From assembly GCA_017860985.1 (NCBI GenBank), contig JAGFXG010000016.1:1-11262 (forward strand): 11,262 nt of DNA. The letters run 5' to 3'. The translations under genes and the position numbers were made by a program. A model generated the notes under the pieces. It worked only from the letters and a program-made list of their open reading frames with translations. It searched no databases and was not told the DNA's origin. Of the stretch, positions 7,930-11,262 are shown one piece after another (positions within the stretch are counted from its first letter, which is position 1; each line of letters starts with the position of its first letter). The DNA is from Deltaproteobacteria bacterium (GTDB lineage: Bacteria > Desulfobacterota > Syntrophia > Syntrophales > Smithellaceae).

Positions 7930-8910
7930 TTACTTCTTGATCAGATACTCTACAACAGCTTCCGTACGTCTGTTCTGACGACGACCTTCTTCTGTCGCGT
8001 TGGAAGCAATGGGTCTCTCTTCGCCATAGCCGATTGCGTTCAGACGACTTGCATTAATACCGCCTTTTTCAACCATGTACTGCTTCACGGCATCAGCACG
8101 TCTCTGAGAAAGTCTCTTGTTATAGGCGTCACTGCCGAGGCTGCATGTATGTCCTTCGAGGGCCACATTGGTTTCCGGATACTGTTTCATGACCGAAACC
8201 AGATTGTCGATATCACCGTAGTAACCTTTTTTGATAACCGACTTGTCGAGGTCAAACTTCACATCCAGGGTGGTTCTTCCCTTTTCGATAGCTTCCGCTG
8301 CGGGCTCGGGAGCGGGTGCAGGAGCTGCTGCTCTTTTGCCGCCGAACGCATAGGTCAAGCCGATGGTGCCCATCAGGTTGTTATGAAAACTGTCGAAATT
8401 CATGATATGGCGGACGTCACCGCGCACTGCCCAGTTCTCCGCAAAGAACCATTTCAAACCACCGCCGTAACTGACCGCAAATTTGCTATGCCTGTTATCC
8501 GTGGCGTCTTCATTGGCGTGGGAATAATACATTCCCCCGATACCGGCTGCGAGGAAAGGAATAATGTTACGATCCGGCAGCAAATTCACGACACCTTCAA
8601 TGCCGTAGCCGAATGTATTAACGGTTTCCCCAGTGTTATCATACCAAACTTCGTTGCTGTAGCCCTGGTAGTAAGTCTGGAATCTGGTGGGAACCCAATG
8701 TGCATAGCCTTCAACGCCGAAGTACTTGGTAACGTTGTAGCCCAAGCGCATACCCAGGGCAATCGAGCTGTCCATGTCCTCGTTGCCTTCGAACTTGTAG
8801 AATCCTACGTAAGGCGTAACATCAAAAGAACCATGCCTCACCTGCGCGTATCCTGTTGCGACAACACATGTCACCATCAGGATCACAACCAATGAAATGA
8901 TTTTTTTCAT
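7930..8910 (-). CDS. OmpA family outer-membrane protein (beta-barrel plus peptidoglycan-binding domain)
   Basis: The 326-residue protein starts with a signal peptide: a KK charge pair, a hydrophobic core and a likely cut after A22 (GYA|Q). Residues 25-190 have the alternating aromatic pattern of an eight-strand-type outer-membrane barrel, with a final strand ending in TIGLTYAFGG. A Pro/Ala hinge (AAAPAPAPEPAAEA, about 194-207) leads to a C-terminal OmpA domain (about 211-326). In that domain the sequences EGHT (252-255), YNKRLSQRRADAV (263-275) and GYGEERP (294-300) mark the peptidoglycan-binding fold. The residue after GHT is Cys (C256) where Asp is usual. It would tether the outer membrane to the cell wall. 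AAGGAG (minus strand, 8923-8918) is seven bases from the ATG. A strong promoter lies about 120 bases upstream of the ATG. Confidence 0.9.
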   Translation of the reverse strand: MKKIISLVVILMVTCVVATGYAQVRHGSFDVTPYVGFYKFEGNEDMDSSIALGMRLGYNVTKYFGVEGYAHWVPTRFQTYYQGYSNEVWYDNTGETVNTFGYGIEGVVNLLPDRNIIPFLAAGIGGMYYSHANEDATDNRHSKFAVSYGGGLKWFFAENWAVRGDVRHIMNFDSFHNNLMGTIGLTYAFGGKRAAAPAPAPEPAAEAIEKGRTTLDVKFDLDKSVIKKGYYGDIDNLVSVMKQYPETNVALEGHTCSLGSDAYNKRLSQRRADAVKQYMVEKGGINASRLNAIGYGEERPIASNATEEGRRQNRRTEAVVEYLIKK

Positions 8911-9037
8911 CGTCTCTCTCCTTTTCTTGCTTTCAAATTTAAATCGACCCTCCTCTTCAGAAAGTCGTTCATCCCCGAAACCACTATAAGAAACTCAATT
9001 AAAATTTCCGCCAGCATTCCGGCACTTGTTGCCAAAA

Positions 9038-9066
9038 ACTATAACTAATCGAAGAAAGGATGTCAA
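9038..9066 (-). promoter_or_regulatory. Strong sigma70-type promoter for the OmpA-like gene
   Basis: On the minus strand TTGACA (9066-9061) is followed by a 17-base spacer and TATAGT (9043-9038): a perfect -35 and a five-of-six -10. Just upstream, an A/T-rich stretch at 9070-9099 with two long A-runs resembles an UP element. Transcription would begin near 9031, giving a 5' leader of about 120 bases. A short hairpin GCCGG-AATG-CTGGC (9023-9010) sits near its 5' end and could protect the message, as leader hairpins do for ompA in E. coli. Confidence 0.85.
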
Positions 9067-9183
9067 TGGTATTTTTAACTTTTTTTTACTATTTTTTTGC
9101 CTTCAAATGACCTTACGGATCGATGAATTACATGCTTAATTGACATACCCGGACGGCTGATTTCAATATTATTGATTCTTTCT
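9067..9183. other. AT-rich intergenic stretch between the antiporter and OmpA-like genes
   Basis: Apart from the possible UP element (9070-9099) this part holds no recognisable gene or RNA. No G·C-rich hairpin with a T-run follows the antiporter stop on the minus strand, so some read-through towards the OmpA-like gene may occur. Confidence 0.4.
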
Positions 9184-10842
9184 TTAATTATTATTATCAT
9201 ATAAGTCAAAAATTATCCATGCCAGGCTTTCGCCAGTTAATGAATACGGCATTATAACTTCATTGGCTCCGTTTTTTTTCAATTCTTCCATCTGCCCCGT
9301 TGAATCGGCAGTTGCCACAATCACCGCATTGGGGGCTAAAGTCCGGCAGGTTTTTACCAGTGAAAGATTGCTCGTTTTTTTAAGCAGCATATCGGGAATT
9401 GTTGAGAAAATGATCTCTGCCTTGGCGACATGGGCATGCTCCAGCGTATCCATGCTGCTGATATCACCGAAAACCCCTTTCACATTCCTGTCGCCCACTT
9501 CCTTGAGGACTTCCAGGTTAAAATCAATCACCATGATTTTCTTTAAAAGATCCGGCGCCGTCTCTTCCATTTTTTCAATCAGCGCCCGGGCGCCTCGATG
9601 ATAACCGAGCAGTACAATGGGATGATGGTCACTGCCCTCTTGTGCAATTTCTTCCGTTTCCTTTGAGGGCAATCCCAATTTAGAAAGAAGACCTTCGAAA
9701 ATGAGATAAAGATGGTGGCTCCCCTTAATGCAATAGAACGACAAAACCGAGGTCATGGCCATCGCATAAATTATCAGAGACATCAGGGATTGCTGAATAT
9801 GTCCATAACTCACACCGAGGGCCGCAACGACCAGAGAAAATTCACTGATCTGTGCCAGGTTCAGGCTGGTGATAAAACTGGTCCGCCGCCCGCTGCCGGC
9901 AAGAGACAGGATCGGGTATACTGTGAGGAAGCGGGAAATGATCACGAACAAAACAATGATGAACGCCATGGTTAAGGTTGACGCGTCGGGAAAAGGAATT
10001 TTCATGCCGATGGACAGGAAAAAAAGCGTCAGAAAAAAATCTCTGAGCGGCAATACTTTTGCCGTAACATGCACGCCATAGGGAAATGATGCAATCGCCG
10101 TGCCTGCAATAAGCGCACCCATTTCCATGGACATGCCGATCCATGATCCCAGTCCCGCCATAAACACACACCAGGCGATGGACATGGCCACTACCATTTC
10201 CGGCGTTTTGGCAATACGGGCAAAAATCCAGCGCAGCACGTAACGACTCAGCAGGAAACCGACGGCGAGCAGCAAAACGGCCTTCCCCAGGGCCAGCAAC
10301 ACCAGGTGTACCTTCGGGTTCATGAAATTTGGCTGCAACGCCAGAATCAGGATTGCCCATAAATCCTGAAAGATGAGAATCCCCAAGCTGATCCTGCCCG
10401 GCAGCGTGTCGAGTTCAAATTTGTCATACAAAAGCTTCACGACAATGGCCGTGCTTGATAATGCGCAGAAAAGGGAAAGATACAATGCGTCAATGCGGCC
10501 TCCCCCGAGAGGGTAACCCAGCAGCACAAAAAAACCCAGGCCGATCAGAACACAAAAGACAAACTGGCCGATGCCGGCATAGATGAGTTTTTTCCCTGAT
10601 GAAAGGAGACTGGCAGGATTGAGTTCCAGGCCAATGATAAAAAGCAAAAGGATTAAACCGATTTCTGAAATGACTTCAATATTGGCCGGATCCGATACCA
10701 GTTTCAAACCGATCTCAGGTCCGACCAGCGCTCCGGCCACCAGATAACCGAGGATGACCGGCTGACGGCAAAGCTGAAAGATGAATCCCAGTGCTGTCGC
10801 TGCCAGGACGGCAATCCCGATTTCGGGCAGAATATTATGCAT
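9184..10842 (-). CDS. CPA2-type cation:proton antiporter with a C-terminal RCK-like (TrkA-N) domain
   Basis: The 552-residue protein has a membrane domain of about 12-13 helices (residues 5-375) followed by a soluble domain (about 405-530). The membrane part carries family marks of KefB/KefC-like K+/H+ exchangers: ILGYLVAGALVGP (30-42), EIGLILLLFIIGLEL (60-74), and FQD (158-160), where the Gln-Asp pair stands for the ion-binding site. The soluble part has the beta-alpha-beta order of an RCK-N nucleotide-binding domain with VIDFN (438-442) and GVFGDISS (456-463). Its glycine loop is degenerate: GYHRGA (413-418) in place of GxGxxG. No RCK-C part is seen. The likely role is potassium or sodium efflux in exchange for protons, gated by a ligand. 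The ribosome-binding site is weak (AGAAAG upstream of ATG). The alcohol dehydrogenase gene ends 40 bases upstream on the same strand, so the two may form an operon. Confidence 0.88.
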   Translation of the reverse strand: MHNILPEIGIAVLAATALGFIFQLCRQPVILGYLVAGALVGPEIGLKLVSDPANIEVISEIGLILLLFIIGLELNPASLLSSGKKLIYAGIGQFVFCVLIGLGFFVLLGYPLGGGRIDALYLSLFCALSSTAIVVKLLYDKFELDTLPGRISLGILIFQDLWAILILALQPNFMNPKVHLVLLALGKAVLLLAVGFLLSRYVLRWIFARIAKTPEMVVAMSIAWCVFMAGLGSWIGMSMEMGALIAGTAIASFPYGVHVTAKVLPLRDFFLTLFFLSIGMKIPFPDASTLTMAFIIVLFVIISRFLTVYPILSLAGSGRRTSFITSLNLAQISEFSLVVAALGVSYGHIQQSLMSLIIYAMAMTSVLSFYCIKGSHHLYLIFEGLLSKLGLPSKETEEIAQEGSDHHPIVLLGYHRGARALIEKMEETAPDLLKKIMVIDFNLEVLKEVGDRNVKGVFGDISSMDTLEHAHVAKAEIIFSTIPDMLLKKTSNLSLVKTCRTLAPNAVIVATADSTGQMEELKKNGANEVIMPYSLTGESLAWIIFDLYDNNN

Positions 10843-10882
10843 AAATAATCTTTCTGCTGGGCGATCAGATCAATCGCTTTAT

Positions 10883-11262
10883 CTATAAACAGAGTTCCAG
10901 GATTTTCCGCATCATCTTCAGGGTGACGTCATTGTTTTCCCCAAGATTGACCATCCCATGATCTTCAAGCATACAGACGATGCGGTCAATATCGACATTC
11001 GTCACATCACAACCGCTGAAACGGGTCGGCAGCCCCATGGATTCAAAAAACATACTGGTTTTGTGAATGGCTTTTTCAATGCGCTCCTCTTCCCTGCCTG
11101 AAGCAATGCCCCAGATGCGCTCGGCATACTGCAGCAGTTTTTGCCGTTTGCCCTGCGCACGAACCTGAAGCATGGCCGGCACCAGGACAGCCAGCGTGCG
11201 GGCATGATCCAATCCATACAGGACTGTCAATTCATACCCGAGACGGTGTGCAGCCCAGTCCT
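10883..11262 (-). CDS. Iron-dependent alcohol dehydrogenase, C-terminal part (5' end outside window)
   Basis: The frame enters from the right edge at 11260 and gives 125 residues to TAG (10885-10883). It starts DWAAHRLGYELTVLYGLDHA. The two His residues, 14 apart (fragment positions 5 and 19), match metal ligands H267 and H281 of E. coli YqhD. The following segments ARTLAVLVPAML, KLLQYAERIWGI, FFESMGLPTRFS and the end MVNLGENNDVTL also follow the YqhD/BDH type of group III alcohol dehydrogenase, which reduces aldehydes with NADPH. A TTG at 11230 is inside the domain and is not the start. The NAD(P)-binding half lies beyond the window, so cofactor preference and the other two metal ligands cannot be checked. 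Confidence 0.88.
   Translation of the reverse strand, partial: DWAAHRLGYELTVLYGLDHARTLAVLVPAMLQVRAQGKRQKLLQYAERIWGIASGREEERIEKAIHKTSMFFESMGLPTRFSGCDVTNVDIDRIVCMLEDHGMVNLGENNDVTLKMMRKILELCL

Noticed and set aside
8149..8895. 248-codon plus-strand ORF opposite the OmpA-like gene
   Set aside because: It is antisense to a clear gene with signal peptide, barrel and OmpA domain; its translation resembles no family and has no context.
9140..9168. Plus-strand promoter starting with TTGACA at 9140
   Set aside because: No acceptable -10 at 16-18 bases, and it would point into genes on the opposite strand.
9842..10360. 172-codon minus-strand ORF inside the antiporter gene in another frame
   Set aside because: Frame shadow of the antiporter; Gly/His/Arg-rich composition without domain features.

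Overview
The window looks like chromosomal housekeeping DNA from a Gram-negative bacterium, most likely a deltaproteobacterium-type lineage (Desulfobacterota, for example near the Syntrophaceae). This is inferred from protein style, from the Sec/lepB – pyr – recO gene neighbourhood and from an OmpA-type outer-membrane protein. No rRNA marker is present, so the placement is tentative. No mobile elements, tRNAs, rRNAs or CRISPR arrays were seen.

Bases 1-2715 (+ strand) form a protein-export block: the 3' end of secD, then secF, a DUF456-type membrane protein started at TTG one base after the secF stop, and lepB (signal peptidase I). Bases 2716-7856 (+) hold a pyrimidine block, pyrR, pyrB and pyrC, followed closely by recO and a U32-family gene of the TrhP/YegQ type. 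A 16-bp perfect hairpin flanked by A and T runs (7868-7907) separates these from the minus-strand genes. On the minus strand lie an OmpA-like porin/peptidoglycan anchor with a near-consensus promoter, a CPA2-type cation:proton antiporter with a C-terminal RCK-like domain, and the C-terminal part of an iron-dependent alcohol dehydrogenase that runs off the right edge.

The most interesting non-coding region is the pyrR leader (about 2736-2974). It contains a sigma70-like promoter, a hairpin matching the Gram-positive PyrR-binding-loop consensus (ARUCCNGNGAGGYU, as recalled) at 13 of 14 positions with exact hexaloop CGGCGA, a strong intrinsic terminator, and a segment able to form a competing antiterminator. 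Together these read as a complete PyrR/UMP-controlled transcription attenuator in an apparently Gram-negative genome. A 21-codon ORF with its own Shine-Dalgarno sequence reads straight through the terminator hairpin and stops just after its U-tract, so translation may add another layer, as in the enterobacterial pyrBI leader.

How the genes fit together: SecD/SecF and LepB act in export and signal-peptide removal, which also serves the OmpA-like protein. PyrB and PyrC catalyse steps two and three of UMP synthesis, and PyrR senses the end product and probably controls its own operon. RecO (recombinational repair) and TrhP (tRNA wobble-uridine hydroxylation) appear to be co-transcribed passengers.
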